A stretch of 38,036 nt of DNA from Halodesulfovibrio sp. (GCF_015482765.1 NZ_JADMLB010000041.1:1-38036); one strand, 5' to 3'. Positions 1 to 9,154 are shown, counted from the first letter of the stretch. Numbers and translations: made by a program. The notes: a model not told the origin generated them from the sequence alone.

Positions 1-7
1 ACAAAAA

Positions 8-41
8 AAAAGCTCATCTTGCAGCAAGGATGAGCTTTTTT
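8..41. terminator. Bidirectional intrinsic terminator
   Basis: A stem of AGCTCATC (11-18) and GATGAGCT (29-36) is flanked by an A-run on the left and a T-run on the right, so it can stop transcription in both directions. On the minus strand it follows the small gene ending at 86. Confidence 0.85.
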
Positions 42-85
42 ATTTCTATTAAGAAACGTAATAAAATACGTGAATAGTAGTTCTA

Positions 86-319
86 CTAGATGACAAAACA
101 GAATGCAGATGAAGAAAGCGGAGCCGGATTTGGAGTCGTTAGACATTGTGAAGAAACAGCAACCTGAATGTTCGCATTAGGCAGCAGCAAAGATCGTGGT
201 TGCTCCAACAGCTGTGAATGCTGTTGCATCTCCACCTGAGAAGCTTGTTGCTGAAGCTGTGCCTGCATAACATCACCAAAGGATGTTTGAGCACCAGTAG
301 TTCCTGTTTGGGCTTGCAT
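86..319 (-). CDS. Small glutamine-rich hypothetical protein (77 aa)
   Basis: I do not recognise this protein. The start is supported by GGAG seven bases before the ATG, and the gene ends about 45 bases before a terminator, which suggests a real short monocistronic gene. The N-terminal half is rich in Gln, Ala and Ser with a heptad-like QAQLQQQ region (residues about 19-45). The C-terminal half is Ser/Pro/Leu-rich and holds two cysteines. No signal peptide or transmembrane segment is evident. It could be a small coiled-coil or adaptor protein, but no function can be assigned. An overlapping frame at 139-351 has no comparable ribosome-binding site and was left out. Confidence 0.5.
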   Translation of the reverse strand: MQAQTGTTGAQTSFGDVMQAQLQQQASQVEMQQHSQLLEQPRSLLLPNANIQVAVSSQCLTTPNPAPLSSSAFCFVI

Positions 320-416
320 AAAATACTCCGTTGTCCAAAGTAGTTGTACAAACCCTATCGACCTCTTCTTACAGCATCTTAAACTTTTCTAACAATTCTC
401 TAAAAAGATCATAAGT

Positions 417-448
417 AAAAAAGACTGCGAATACTCACAGTCTTTTTT
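417..448 (-). terminator. Intrinsic terminator of the GntR-family gene
   Basis: AAAAAAGACTG and CAGTCTTTTTT form a stem immediately after the stop codon of the minus-strand regulator. The flanking A and T runs make it potentially bidirectional. Confidence 0.85.
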
Positions 449-1093
449 CTAGTCACAAACAGCCCACTCTTCTACATACCGCCAATGAACATCACGGATA
501 TACTCCGCCATCTTCTTGGCGTCACCGGCACGAACAAGATTAATAATCTCGTTATGCTCATTGTAGTTGGCTTCACGGAACTTTTCTCCCCAATCCCTTT
601 CTGTAAAAACAAACAACCGTGCTCTGTACATATTCAGCAGATACACAAGATATGGGTTTGGGCATGCCTTCAAATAGGCATTATGAAAGTTCGTATTTAA
701 GGCGTTACAATCTTCAAATCGTTCCCCTTGAGATGAGATCATAATCTGTCCGTTATACATTTCCATTTCAAGAATATGTGCTTCAGTCAGCAGAGGAAGT
801 GTTGAAATCACAGCCTGATATTCAAGCCCTCCACAAACCTCGAAAATGTGTCGCTTATCTTCATGAGTCAAAGCATTAATTACAACGCCCCGTTGAGGAA
901 GAATGGTTACAAACCCCTCAACTTGCATTTGCAGCAATGCCTCGCGTAAAGGCGTCTTACTTGTTCCAAGCTCATCTGCAAGTTTCTTTATACTGATAAG
1001 CTTCCCCGGCTCAAGCTTACCGCTCTTCATATCTTCCAGAAGCTTTTCATATAGGGCCGTCCGCAGTAGACCGCCGGAATCAGCATACATCAT
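449..1093 (-). CDS. GntR-family (FadR/FCD subfamily) transcriptional regulator
   Basis: This is a metabolite-responsive DNA-binding regulator. The winged helix-turn-helix covers about residues 10-70 (LADELGTSKTPLREALLQMQVEGFV, the GntR signature with the conserved PLREAL turn). It is followed by an all-helical FCD ligand-binding domain to the end, which contains histidines and acidic residues (FHNAYL, NEHNEI) in positions that bind a metal or carboxylate ligand in this subfamily. The start is placed at the first of two adjacent ATGs because GAGGGG lies eight bases upstream; a TTG further up would extend it by five residues but lacks a site. It faces the exporter gene at 1389, and three similar palindromic elements lie between them, so it probably controls that gene and itself. 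The ligand is unknown. Confidence 0.9.
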   Translation of the reverse strand: MMYADSGGLLRTALYEKLLEDMKSGKLEPGKLISIKKLADELGTSKTPLREALLQMQVEGFVTILPQRGVVINALTHEDKRHIFEVCGGLEYQAVISTLPLLTEAHILEMEMYNGQIMISSQGERFEDCNALNTNFHNAYLKACPNPYLVYLLNMYRARLFVFTERDWGEKFREANYNEHNEIINLVRAGDAKKMAEYIRDVHWRYVEEWAVCD

Positions 1094-1183
1094 CCTTAAT
1101 CCCCTCAAATAAGTGGCAACCCGTACAAAAAAAAGTATAATGCAGGTTGCAATTTGAAAATGTGCTTGATAAGCAGGACAGAA

Positions 1184-1329
1184 GGTATTCTAGTATTCCA
1201 GTTATAGCAAGCCCGTGCAAAATCAATGCTATTTAAATGATTCAGGGAAGTCGCCACTTCCTTTTTTTAGTAGGCCAACTGGTATACTAGTACATCAATA
1301 ATGCGTTTTAACTGATATACTAGAATACC
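1184..1329. promoter_or_regulatory. Three operator-like repeats between the GntR regulator and the exporter
   Basis: GGTATTCTAGTATTCC at 1184-1199 recurs in inverted orientation at 1314-1329 (GATATACTAGAATACC), sharing a 13-base core. A third, partial copy GGTATACTAGTAC lies at 1281-1293. The half-site resembles the GTATAC-type dyads bound by FCD-type GntR regulators. The 1314-1329 copy sits 60-75 bases before the exporter start, where a repressor would block transcription. Binding is inferred. Confidence 0.6.
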
Positions 1330-1388
1330 GAAAATATAATATTCTGTTATTATTGATTTATATTTGGAAATTGAAAATAGGAGAAACC

Positions 1389-2270
1389 ATGCAACGTTCA
1401 CTTCCTGTCCCCCGTCAACTGTCCACAGGAGTCCTGTACACGCTACTTGGTGCCGTCTGTTTCGGAACAACCGGAACAATTCAAGCGTTTGCTCCTGAAG
1501 GTAGCCAACCACTAGCAGTGGGAACAATGCGTTTGGTTGTTGGCGGACTTGTAATGCTGCTCTGGGTTCGCTTCCGAACCGGATTTACACACCACGTTCC
1601 TTGGCCTAAAAAAGCGACCATTACGGGAGCACTTGGTATTGTAATTTTTCAGGTTCTCTTTTTCCAAAGCTTAGTCAGAACCGGAGTTGCTGTAGGGACA
1701 GTAATCGCTATTGGTTTCGGGCCCATGGCCGGTGGAATCATTGAATACCTTCTACGCGGCACCGTCCCTTCCCGATCTTGGTTCACAGCAACAGCGCTGG
1801 CTATCGTTGGGTTAGTTCTTCTTTCTATTGATGATACTGCAACTGTTGACATAACAGGAATAATTATGGCGTTGGGTGCAGGAGCCGGTTACGCCCTTTA
1901 TGCTGCAAACACACAAACTATTCTCGCCGATAGATCACCACAGGAAATGGTTGCAGTTCTCTTCACATTCGGTGGAATTGTTATGTGCCCGATACTCTTT
2001 ATCTATGATGTCTCATGGATGTTCTCCATGCGCGGCGTCATCTCAATCGTGCTCATCGGAGTTATCGGAACGGCCATGGCATACAGCTTCTTCGCTACGG
2101 GACTGGCGACCCTTCCTCTTTCTTCAGGCCTCACCCTCGGACTTGCAGAACCGCTTGTCGCGACGCTCTTCGGCATTCTGCTGCTTGGTGAACCTTGCTC
2201 ATTTCAAACAGCAATGGGCATCTGCATAATCTTCAGCGGGATGTTTGTTATCGCACGAAACCCAGTATAA
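1389..2270 (+). CDS. EamA/DMT-family transporter (10 TM)
   Basis: This is an inner-membrane transporter of the drug/metabolite superfamily with two EamA repeats (about residues 10-140 and 150-290), each ending in a conserved helix pair. About ten hydrophobic segments are visible. Family members often export amino acids or other small metabolites; the substrate cannot be read from sequence. The start at 1389 has GGAG seven bases upstream; the upstream in-frame extension has no such site. Operator-like repeats lie just upstream and the divergent GntR regulator is the likely controller. A short imperfect hairpin (about 2317-2342) follows the gene but has no T-run, so its terminator is unclear. 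Confidence 0.85.
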   Translation: MQRSLPVPRQLSTGVLYTLLGAVCFGTTGTIQAFAPEGSQPLAVGTMRLVVGGLVMLLWVRFRTGFTHHVPWPKKATITGALGIVIFQVLFFQSLVRTGVAVGTVIAIGFGPMAGGIIEYLLRGTVPSRSWFTATALAIVGLVLLSIDDTATVDITGIIMALGAGAGYALYAANTQTILADRSPQEMVAVLFTFGGIVMCPILFIYDVSWMFSMRGVISIVLIGVIGTAMAYSFFATGLATLPLSSGLTLGLAEPLVATLFGILLLGEPCSFQTAMGICIIFSGMFVIARNPV

Positions 2271-2432
2271 CCTCATCCAAAGACTCGTTTGCCATACGTC
2301 CGCTCTAGTTTCTTTTTGCCAAACTAAGCATTTTATCTGATGCTGAGAAAACAAAAAGACCATATACATTCTTAAATAGAATGATGTTCAGTCTCTAACT
2401 TAGAGGGACACTACAGAAAACCGGACAGTATA

Positions 2433-4487
2433 ATGAAAAACAAAGACCTGTTACGTAAAGCTGCCGCTGCTATTCTTGCTCAAAAAGAAACGGTAGCTAT
2501 TCAACTTGCCAATATGCTGGTTGAACGCCAACCGCAGTGGTACGAACGTGAAAATTGCACTGAACTGATAACCCATTTATCCCTCTTTATTGAGCGTATA
2601 TGTAATTGCATGCTCGCAGGCACTTTGGAGCCTTTAACTACGTTTTTCAGTACAGCTGCTCTTGAAAAAGTTGAACGTGGGCTCCAGCTTGACGATATGC
2701 TGGAAGGCATCATGTTAGGCAAATACTGCCTCTCTTCTGCAATCCTCCGAGAACTTCCAGCCAGCGAAGAGCGGGATAAAATCCTCGGCGCTGTTGACCT
2801 TCTCTACATCGACATCAACAAAATTTCCGGTGAAAAATATTCTGCCTTGCTCACCCAGCAGCGTAATGCGGAGCATGAACGCACAAAGCTTCTATTAGAA
2901 GCGACGCGTTCCATAACAAATTTCACAGACTCACAAGCCGCACTGGAACATTTGGCACGAGTTATCAGCGAAACCCTCTCCCAAGGTTTCTGCGTTATCT
3001 TTCTGCGTAATACAGAAACACAAGGTCTCGCTCCACACGCAAGTTGGGGACACGTTTCCAATAAATGCAAGCGTTGCTTTGACGGTGTCCGCCTATGTCC
3101 AAACGGCGGAAGCATTACAGCAATAGGCGGCGAGACATTCGGAATTTGTGCCCTCAATTCTGAAAGCTTTGCTATTGCCCAAGATATTCCAGAACTCATC
3201 AACTCTGAAAACATGGCAATGTTCCCTATTTACAGCAGTGCAAACTGCCTGCACGGCATTGCAATGGTAGGCTCTGCTCACTCCCAATACGCGATTGCTC
3301 CAAAACAGAAAGAGCTTATCGAAGGTATTTTACACACTGTTTCCGCAACAGTAGAGCTTGCTGCCAGTGTTAAAGAAAAAGAACGCCAGCTTAAGGAAAG
3401 TGAAAGCCTCAGAAGAGTGGCTCACCTTCTGCTCCAGCATCCAGAAGCAAAAATCCAAGACGTCCATTCCATTATCTGTGATGAAGCACGGGCAATTGTA
3501 AATGGCACAGGAAGCACAATACTCCTTAAAGAAGGAGATGTACTGCGGCACTCATGCGGCTCCGGTGCTCCTCAGCCTCCGATTGCGACGTTCCCTATCG
3601 CTACGACATCGTATGGACATATTCTGCGTCAGGGAAAAGCAGTCATTATAACCGACGCACAAAAAGAAATCCCTGCAGACCAGCGAAGTAATGAAGTCAA
3701 AACAATGCTTGCAGTTCCTTTGCTTGAATGTGGTCAGGCTATCGGCCTGCTGCTTATTTCCAACAAAGAATCTGGTTTTGACTTCATTGACAGAAACATT
3801 ATTGAGCTGCTGGCCGGCCAAGCCGCCATGGCATTACGAAATGCACGATTATCTGAACAGAGTGATAAACTTGTCGTTGCGGAAGAACGCCAACGCCTCG
3901 GTCGTGAACTTCACGACTCTGTTACGCAAGCCCTCTATGCCGTTACATTGTGCGCAGATGCTGCAAACCGCTCTATGGCTCTTGGTAAGGAACAAATAGC
4001 TAAAGATCAGCTTCAAGCGCTTAGAGGCATGGCTCAACAAGCAATGCGTGACATGCGTTCTCTTATTTTTGACCTGCATCCACCGGAGCTGGAAAACGAA
4101 GGACTCGTAGGAGCCATTCAAGCACGGATGAATGCCGTAGAAATTCGATCCGGCCTGAATGCAAAAATGTTTGTAAAAGGTGAAGAACGACGCCTTGCTC
4201 ATTCAACGGAAGAAGAAATTTTCCGCATTGCCATTGAAGCACTCAGCAATGCAACTAAGCATTCCCATGCTCAAGATGTTTCTGTTACCCTTATCTACAC
4301 AGAAGAATCCGTTACAATGACAGTAACAGACAACGGCAAGGGATTTGCCATCGACCACCTGCCAACCGGCGGCATGGGACTGCGTAATATTCGTGAACGC
4401 GCACAAAAAATCCATGCAACGCTGGAAATTAACAGCAACGATATTGACGGAACCACTATATACATAGTTGTTCCTGTAAGCCGCTAG
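2433..4487 (+). CDS. Soluble NarX/NreB-type sensor histidine kinase with RsbR-like N-terminus and two GAF domains
   Basis: The protein has no transmembrane segments, so it is a cytoplasmic sensor. Residues about 1-140 are helical and resemble the RsbRD N-terminal domain. A GAF domain (about 150-310) contains four cysteines, C212-x2-C215-x6-C222-x16-C239, suggesting a metal or Fe-S site. A second GAF domain lies at about 325-475. The HisKA_3 dimerisation domain carries the phospho-acceptor in RELHDSVTQ (H494). The ATPase domain shows an N-box around N606 (EALSNATKH), DNGKGF (633-638) and GGMGLRNI (646-653). The gene ends 11 bases before its response regulator. GGAC is a weak ribosome site. The signal is unknown; redox or gas sensing is suggested by the cysteines only. 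Confidence 0.88.
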   Translation: MKNKDLLRKAAAAILAQKETVAIQLANMLVERQPQWYERENCTELITHLSLFIERICNCMLAGTLEPLTTFFSTAALEKVERGLQLDDMLEGIMLGKYCLSSAILRELPASEERDKILGAVDLLYIDINKISGEKYSALLTQQRNAEHERTKLLLEATRSITNFTDSQAALEHLARVISETLSQGFCVIFLRNTETQGLAPHASWGHVSNKCKRCFDGVRLCPNGGSITAIGGETFGICALNSESFAIAQDIPELINSENMAMFPIYSSANCLHGIAMVGSAHSQYAIAPKQKELIEGILHTVSATVELAASVKEKERQLKESESLRRVAHLLLQHPEAKIQDVHSIICDEARAIVNGTGSTILLKEGDVLRHSCGSGAPQPPIATFPIATTSYGHILRQGKAVIITDAQKEIPADQRSNEVKTMLAVPLLECGQAIGLLLISNKESGFDFIDRNIIELLAGQAAMALRNARLSEQSDKLVVAEERQRLGRELHDSVTQALYAVTLCADAANRSMALGKEQIAKDQLQALRGMAQQAMRDMRSLIFDLHPPELENEGLVGAIQARMNAVEIRSGLNAKMFVKGEERRLAHSTEEEIFRIAIEALSNATKHSHAQDVSVTLIYTEESVTMTVTDNGKGFAIDHLPTGGMGLRNIRERAQKIHATLEINSNDIDGTTIYIVVPVSR

Positions 4488-4498
4488 GAGCACATATA

Positions 4499-5152
4499 AT
4501 GGCCGCACCAATTCGAGTTCTCATTGTAGATGACCATGACATCGTACGTATGGGGCTGAGAGGATTCCTTTCAGGGTATGATGATATTGAAATTGCCGGA
4601 GAAGCAGCAAACGGTCAGGAAGCTGTAGACTGCGCAAAAGAACTTGTTCCAGATGTAATCCTTATGGATATGGTCATGCCTGTAATGGATGGAATTCAAG
4701 CCATTCAGGAAATCAGAGATCAAAAACTATCCGGAAAAATTATCGTACTCACAAGCTTTGCAACGGATGATAAGGTCTTTCCTGCCATCAAGTCAGGTGC
4801 TGTGGGTTACCTGCTTAAAGACTCTGCGCCTGAAGATCTGCTCAATGCTATCCGCAAAGTGCATCGGGGAGAACCGTCACTCGCACCGGATATTGCTCGA
4901 AAACTTCTCGCAGAACTTTCGTTACCTGAAGAAGCGGAAAAACCGACGCCTGATCCACTCACCCCTCGAGAGGTTGATATTCTGCGTTTAGTAGCACAGG
5001 GGATGAGCAATAAGAGCATTGCGGAGCAAGTGTTTGTCAGCGAAGCAACAGTTCGCACACATATGACAAACATCCTTTCAAAATTGCATCTGGCCAACCG
5101 TGTTCAGGCAACGCTGTATGCATTACGAGAAGGACTTGCGTCACTCAGTTAG
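4499..5152 (+). CDS. NarL/FixJ-family response regulator
   Basis: The N-terminal receiver domain (about 5-120) has the acidic pair DD at 11-12, the phosphorylated D57 (VILMDMVMP) and K107 (YLLKD). A LuxR-type helix-turn-helix lies at about 152-215 (LTPREVDILRLVAQGMSNK, then SEATVRTHMTNI). It is the partner of the kinase encoded just upstream; GGAG eight bases before the ATG supports the start. The length of 217 residues is typical of NarL proteins. Its target genes cannot be identified here; the flavoredoxin-like gene begins about 190 bases downstream on the same strand. Confidence 0.92.
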   Translation: MAAPIRVLIVDDHDIVRMGLRGFLSGYDDIEIAGEAANGQEAVDCAKELVPDVILMDMVMPVMDGIQAIQEIRDQKLSGKIIVLTSFATDDKVFPAIKSGAVGYLLKDSAPEDLLNAIRKVHRGEPSLAPDIARKLLAELSLPEEAEKPTPDPLTPREVDILRLVAQGMSNKSIAEQVFVSEATVRTHMTNILSKLHLANRVQATLYALREGLASLS

Positions 5153-5345
5153 GGCTTTTTACTAAGGTGAAATAGCGCACCTACCTACTACTTTTGTTGT
5201 AGAAACAGTGCCACTATTAGTTCCAAGCACGCTTTCAGGCTTTTCAGCCTTCCTTCTGATTGAAAAACGCTGTTTATCACATACGATCAGGGTAAATCGA
5301 AGCATAATCCCCCTGTTTTGATGAACTATTTTCAGGAGAACGACG

Positions 5346-5909
5346 GTGGAAAAAATAAATATTGGTTCACAAGGTTTCCCCATTCCAATGCCGATGGCTA
5401 TTTTAGGAACACATCATAACGGTAGCCCCAACTATATGGCGTTAGCCTGGGTTGCCCGGATGAACTTTAAGCCCCCCTTGCTCGGAATTGCGGTAAACAA
5501 CAAACACGCATCAAACACTGCTATTCGTGAAACCAAAGAATTCAGTGTTAACTTTCCCTCCACCGAAATGGTAAAAGTTTCTGATTACGTAGGTCTTGTT
5601 TCCGGTAAACGGACAGATAAGTCGGAACTGTTTGACCGTTGCTACGGAGAACTGAAAGCCGCGCCGCTTATAAAAGAGTGTCCGCTTTCTTTAGAATGCA
5701 AGCTTTACGATACGGTGGAGATGGCTACCAACACTTTCTTCGTTGGTGAAATTGTCGGTACGTGGTGTGAGGAACGTTTCATGACTGACGGAGTACCCGA
5801 CATTGAAAAAATTAAGCCTTTTGTTCTTACCATGCCGGACAGCCGGTACTGGGAAATTGGAAGATGCATCGGGCACGCATGGCAGGACGGTAAGGGGTTA
5901 AAATCCTAG
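5346..5909 (+). CDS. Flavoredoxin-like flavin reductase (FMN-binding split barrel)
   Basis: The 187-residue protein has the flavin-reductase-like fold: an N-terminal strand pair PMPMAILGTHHNGSPNYMALAW, then FKPPLLGIAVNNKHASNTAIRETKEFSVNFPS, which forms the FMN phosphate-binding region. This matches flavoredoxins known from Desulfovibrio, which carry electrons with FMN. The start is a GTG with GGAG six bases upstream. It is monocistronic: a terminator follows about 25 bases downstream. Whether it is controlled by the preceding response regulator is unknown. Confidence 0.82.
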   Translation: MEKINIGSQGFPIPMPMAILGTHHNGSPNYMALAWVARMNFKPPLLGIAVNNKHASNTAIRETKEFSVNFPSTEMVKVSDYVGLVSGKRTDKSELFDRCYGELKAAPLIKECPLSLECKLYDTVEMATNTFFVGEIVGTWCEERFMTDGVPDIEKIKPFVLTMPDSRYWEIGRCIGHAWQDGKGLKS

Positions 5910-5933
5910 TCAGCCATAAAGATAGACAGCTCA

Positions 5934-5972
5934 CAAAAAAAGCTCCTGCAAACTACTTGCAGGAGCTTTTTT
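5934..5972. terminator. Bidirectional intrinsic terminator
   Basis: AGCTCCTGCA (5941-5950) pairs with TGCAGGAGCT (5958-5967), flanked by A7 and T6. It serves the plus-strand flavoredoxin-like gene and the convergent monooxygenase gene. Confidence 0.92.
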
Positions 5973-5996
5973 ATCAGATTCAATAACCGTATTAGC

Positions 5997-6320
5997 CTAC
6001 TGACAAATCTCACCTATTCTAGAGGCCATATGCCATGTCTCAATCTTGCTTTCACCCTCAACAAGTTCACTGAATACTTTTGCAGCATTCTTAAGTTCAT
6101 CACTTGCTAAATGGTCTTTAAAAGCCTTTTCAGACAAGTAGTGTTCATAAAAAAGAAAAGATGCCGGATCAGATGTATCCTGATGTACACTGTACAAAAG
6201 AAGTCCTTCATGATGGCCGCATTCCTGAACAAGCTGTTCTAATGCGGTACGTAATTCATTTTCTTTTCCCGGCTTAGCTCTAAGGTGAGCCGTCACAACA
6301 AGAATGTCTTTAAATTCCAT
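5997..6320 (-). CDS. Antibiotic-biosynthesis-monooxygenase (ABM) fold protein
   Basis: A 107-residue ferredoxin-like alpha+beta barrel protein of the YgiN/ABM type. The visible pattern is VVTAHLRAKPGKENELRTALEQLV, then HEGLLLYSVHQDTSDPASFLFYEHYLSEKAFKDHLAS. Family members act as quinol monooxygenases or cofactor-free oxygenases, but many have no proven activity. The start at the second in-frame ATG is chosen because AAGGA lies eight bases upstream; the longer form adds nine residues without a site. It is convergent with the flavoredoxin-like gene and shares its terminator. Confidence 0.82.
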   Translation of the reverse strand: MEFKDILVVTAHLRAKPGKENELRTALEQLVQECGHHEGLLLYSVHQDTSDPASFLFYEHYLSEKAFKDHLASDELKNAAKVFSELVEGESKIETWHMASRIGEICQ

Positions 6321-6680
6321 GACGAGTTTCCTTGAAAGGAGCATCAAAGCTGCTGTTACGCATATACCCGGTTGTGCAATAGCTGCATTACTGTGTGGTC
6401 AAAAATAAAAAACGGGTATTCTTTCATACTCCGGTTGAATTGCATCATGTGACTGTAGTCAAAGCGTAAACCACCTTCCATCGTAAAAATGCGGAAATAC
6501 CAGCTCAAGGCATCCACCTTTTAGCGAAGAAGCTCCTACGAGGTATGTCGTAGGAAAATTAGTACAACAGCCACAAAAAAGGCCACGTAAAAATACGTGA
6601 CCTTTGTATAAGCTATTGTCAAGATTCTCAATTATTCAAAATACCATGAAATATTCACGGTTTCTTTTGAGTATAGAGAA
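6321..6680. other. Intergenic region between ABM and SstT genes
   Basis: The region carries the SstT terminator (6575-6605) and presumably the promoter of the ABM gene near its left end. I saw no supported gene; a short plus-strand frame starting at 6604 is a shadow of sstT. Confidence 0.5.
6575..6605 (-). terminator. Intrinsic terminator downstream of sstT
   Basis: GGCCACGTA (6581-6589) pairs with TACGTGACC (6594-6602) with one wobble. On the minus strand the stem is followed by TTTTTT. Confidence 0.85.
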
Positions 6681-7919
6681 TTATGCAGCAGCTGTGGTGC
6701 TGGATTCTACTGTTTTTTCAGGTGTAGCAGCAATATCAGCAGCAGCGGTAAACAGAACGTCAGTGGAACTGTTAAGAGCAGTTTCAGCAGAGTCCTGAAT
6801 TACGCCGATGATAAATCCAGCTGCAACAACCTGCATGGAGATATCGTTAGGCACACCAAAGAGGCTGCAAGCGAGTGGAATGAGAAGCAGAGAGCCGCCG
6901 GCAACGCCGGAAGCACCACAAGCAGAAATAGATGCGATAAGGCTGAGGAGAAGTGCAGTAGGAATATCTACATTGATACCGAGAGTGTGAACAGCAGCAA
7001 GAGTCATTACAGTAATGGTGATCGCTGCGCCGCCCATGTTAACGGTTGCACCCAAAGGAATAGAAACAGAGTAAGTATCTTCATGAAGATCAAGACGCTT
7101 ACAGAGTTCCATGTTCACTGGAATGTTCGCAGCAGAACTACGGGTAAAGAATGCGGTAATACCACTGCCTTTAAGACAGGTGAATACCAGCGGGTATGGA
7201 TTCTGTTTTGTTTTGAACCATACAATAACAGGGTTCACAACAAGAGCGATAATGCCCATAGAAATAAGAAGAACCATAATCAGGTGGCTGTATCCAGCGA
7301 GAGCTTCAAAACCTGTAGTAGCAACGGTGTTAGCAACAAGACCGAAGATACCGAGAGGAGCGAAACGGATTACCATTTTAACGATCATGGAAACGCCGTC
7401 AGAAACATCTGTTAATACAGCTTTGGTTGCTTCACCTGCATGCTGGAAGAAGAAACCAAGCGCAATAGCCCAAGCAAGAATACCGATGAAGTTACCGGAA
7501 GCAAGAGCATTGATCGGGTTATCAACGATTTTGAAGAGCAGAGTGTTGAGAACCTCACCAATGCCGCTTGGAGGCGTTGCGCTGGTATCGGTAGCAACAA
7601 GAGTAAGGGTGGTAGGTGCTACAAAGCTCATCAGAACAGCAACTAATGCAGCCATGAAGGTACCTACAAGGTAAAGCGTAATAATAGAACGCATGTTAGT
7701 GTTGGCACCTTTCTTCTGGTTAGCAATAGAAGAAGCAACAATAACAAATACAAGAATCGGAGCTACAGCTTTAAGGGCTTTAACAAAGAGCTGACCAAGG
7801 ACATTTACAGACTTTGCAGCGTCCGGAGCAACCATTGCTACGATAACGCCGGCGATAATGCCCAACACGATCTGGAGTACTAAACTGCCTGATGCAATTT
7901 TCTTTATGATATCCATCAT
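6681..7919 (-). CDS. sstT: Serine/threonine:Na+ symporter SstT
   Basis: A 412-residue membrane transporter of the dicarboxylate/amino acid:cation symporter (DAACS) family. It imports serine and threonine with sodium. Recognisable segments are the N-terminal [36 protein letters not shown], the serine-rich loop [14 protein letters not shown], the Na+-binding [12 protein letters not shown], and the C-terminal [21 protein letters not shown], all close to SstT proteins. The start is set at the ATG nine bases after AAGGA; the TTG three codons upstream would be too close to that site. The low-complexity tail (ESSTTAAA) is unremarkable. It is monocistronic. Confidence 0.93.
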   Translation of the reverse strand: MMDIIKKIASGSLVLQIVLGIIAGVIVAMVAPDAAKSVNVLGQLFVKALKAVAPILVFVIVASSIANQKKGANTNMRSIITLYLVGTFMAALVAVLMSFVAPTTLTLVATDTSATPPSGIGEVLNTLLFKIVDNPINALASGNFIGILAWAIALGFFFQHAGEATKAVLTDVSDGVSMIVKMVIRFAPLGIFGLVANTVATTGFEALAGYSHLIMVLLISMGIIALVVNPVIVWFKTKQNPYPLVFTCLKGSGITAFFTRSSAANIPVNMELCKRLDLHEDTYSVSIPLGATVNMGGAAITITVMTLAAVHTLGINVDIPTALLLSLIASISACGASGVAGGSLLLIPLACSLFGVPNDISMQVVAAGFIIGVIQDSAETALNSSTDVLFTAAADIAATPEKTVESSTTAAA

Positions 7920-8284
7920 TTGACTCAATCCTTCCTAAAAATTTAAGAACGCTATACACCTAAAGTAAGGCTCATAGAAGACGTATCACAAATCTGTCAA
8001 CACCTTATTTTATACCCATTATATGTAGATTTATTGGTATACTCATAAAAAAAGCTCTTACTATTTCCAGTAAAAGCTTTTTTTTATTCAACAAGGTCTG
8101 CCAACTATCAACATGGCAATAAAAGGAACATTTTTTTCTCTTTGCCATCCATTATACGTAACTTTTTTGCCGAAAACGACAAAATTCGCAAAACCTGTTT
8201 TTTTTGCCTTTTTACGTAAAAAACTTAGTTTGGAAAATTTTAACAATTTTCGTCAAACTTTCGTACTGAAACGCATTCGAAGAC
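7920..8284. other. Intergenic region upstream of sstT
   Basis: AT-rich region holding a bidirectional terminator at 8046-8087 that ends the MerR-family gene and separates it from the sstT promoter. Stretches of T and A at 8130-8260 give short shadow frames only. I see no recognisable riboswitch. Confidence 0.5.
8046..8087. terminator. Bidirectional intrinsic terminator
   Basis: AAAGCTCTTAC (8051-8061) pairs with GTAAAAGCTTT (8070-8080), flanked by A7 and T8. It lies about 200 bases past the minus-strand MerR-family stop codon. Confidence 0.85.
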
Positions 8285-9121
8285 TTATTTCTGAGCAGAA
8301 ATATTCATTAGAATTTCTGTAACAAACTTGTCTGAATCCTGACTGCTCCAGTAGTCTACAACATACCGTTCATAAACTTCCGGCCCAAGCACGTACTTGT
8401 TTTCATCGGCCCATTTGGCAATACGCTCGTATGTTTCCGTAATATTGTCATGCGAACCGATATGGTATGCAGAAACCATCAGGCAACCGCCAAAATGCGT
8501 TTCAACATCTTTACCGAAAGGTTTTAGTGCCCGTTGCAGCACAGTTACACGGCTACACTCACCTTTCATTTTTTCTTTAAAATCAGGGAACCGCATAATC
8601 ACAGGCCCTGTAATTTCATTTTCAATTGAAGCAATAAAATTGGTAAACTCTATGTTGATAATAGAGTCACGATAATCGTAGGCAAAGTCCTGTTCCAGAA
8701 AACAATAGGCTTCGTCTTCAACAAATTTCACAGATATATCCTGCACTTTATAGTGCAGCACAGACTCTGCTTCCACCACAAGCTCATACCAGTCTTTTAC
8801 TGAAGTGTAGTTACGGTGTACTTCTTCCTCCACTTGACGCAGTTCATCAAGTTTAGACTTAAACGAAGCCCGCATAGTGCGGTAGTCACCGCTTTCAATC
8901 ACTTCTTTCATCTCAGAGAGCTTAAAGCCCATCTGCTTGTAATATTTAATAACCGGCACAGCCAAAAGTGATGCTCGAGAATAATACCTGTAATTATTAC
9001 CGCAGGACCTGTCAGGTTTAATAATTCCGACCTTGTCATAGTGGCGCAAAGCCTTCTTTGACAGACCACAAATCTTGCTGACCTCTCCAATCGAATAACT
9101 ACTTTTGGATTTCACAACCAC
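8285..9121 (-). CDS. MerR-family regulator with GyrI-like effector-binding domain (BltR/TipA type)
   Basis: Residues about 9-75 form a MerR winged helix (SIGEVSKICGLSKKALRHYDKVGII, then NNYRYYSR), followed by a long dimerisation helix (about 80-120). A C-terminal GyrI/SOUL-like ligand pocket covers about 130-275. This architecture is that of MerR activators sensing organic cations or drugs, such as BltR, BmrR and TipA. There are no metal-binding cysteines typical of the metal sensors. It lies immediately downstream of the choline microcompartment region on the same strand but behind a strong terminator, so it is its own unit. A cationic effector such as choline or TMA is an attractive guess. 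The cut operon has a possible MerR-type promoter at 25196-25226. Confidence 0.87.
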   Translation of the reverse strand: MVVKSKSSYSIGEVSKICGLSKKALRHYDKVGIIKPDRSCGNNYRYYSRASLLAVPVIKYYKQMGFKLSEMKEVIESGDYRTMRASFKSKLDELRQVEEEVHRNYTSVKDWYELVVEAESVLHYKVQDISVKFVEDEAYCFLEQDFAYDYRDSIINIEFTNFIASIENEITGPVIMRFPDFKEKMKGECSRVTVLQRALKPFGKDVETHFGGCLMVSAYHIGSHDNITETYERIAKWADENKYVLGPEVYERYVVDYWSSQDSDKFVTEILMNISAQK

Positions 9122-9154
9122 CCTCCCGCTTGCACACAGCGCGTAAAACAGAAT

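Noticed and set aside
139-351. Overlapping 70-residue minus-strand frame
   Set aside because: It shares the DNA of the 77-residue gene but lacks a ribosome site and reads as an out-of-frame shadow.
5162-5383. Minus-strand 73-residue frame between the response regulator and flavoredoxin-like gene
   Set aside because: It overlaps the start of the flavoredoxin-like gene and has no supporting site or similarity.
7111-7674. 187-residue plus-strand frame inside sstT
   Set aside because: Antisense shadow of a well-conserved transporter gene.
8113-8322. 69-residue plus-strand frame rich in Phe and Lys
   Set aside because: It overlaps the 3' end of the MerR-family gene and arises from T-rich intergenic DNA; no ribosome site.
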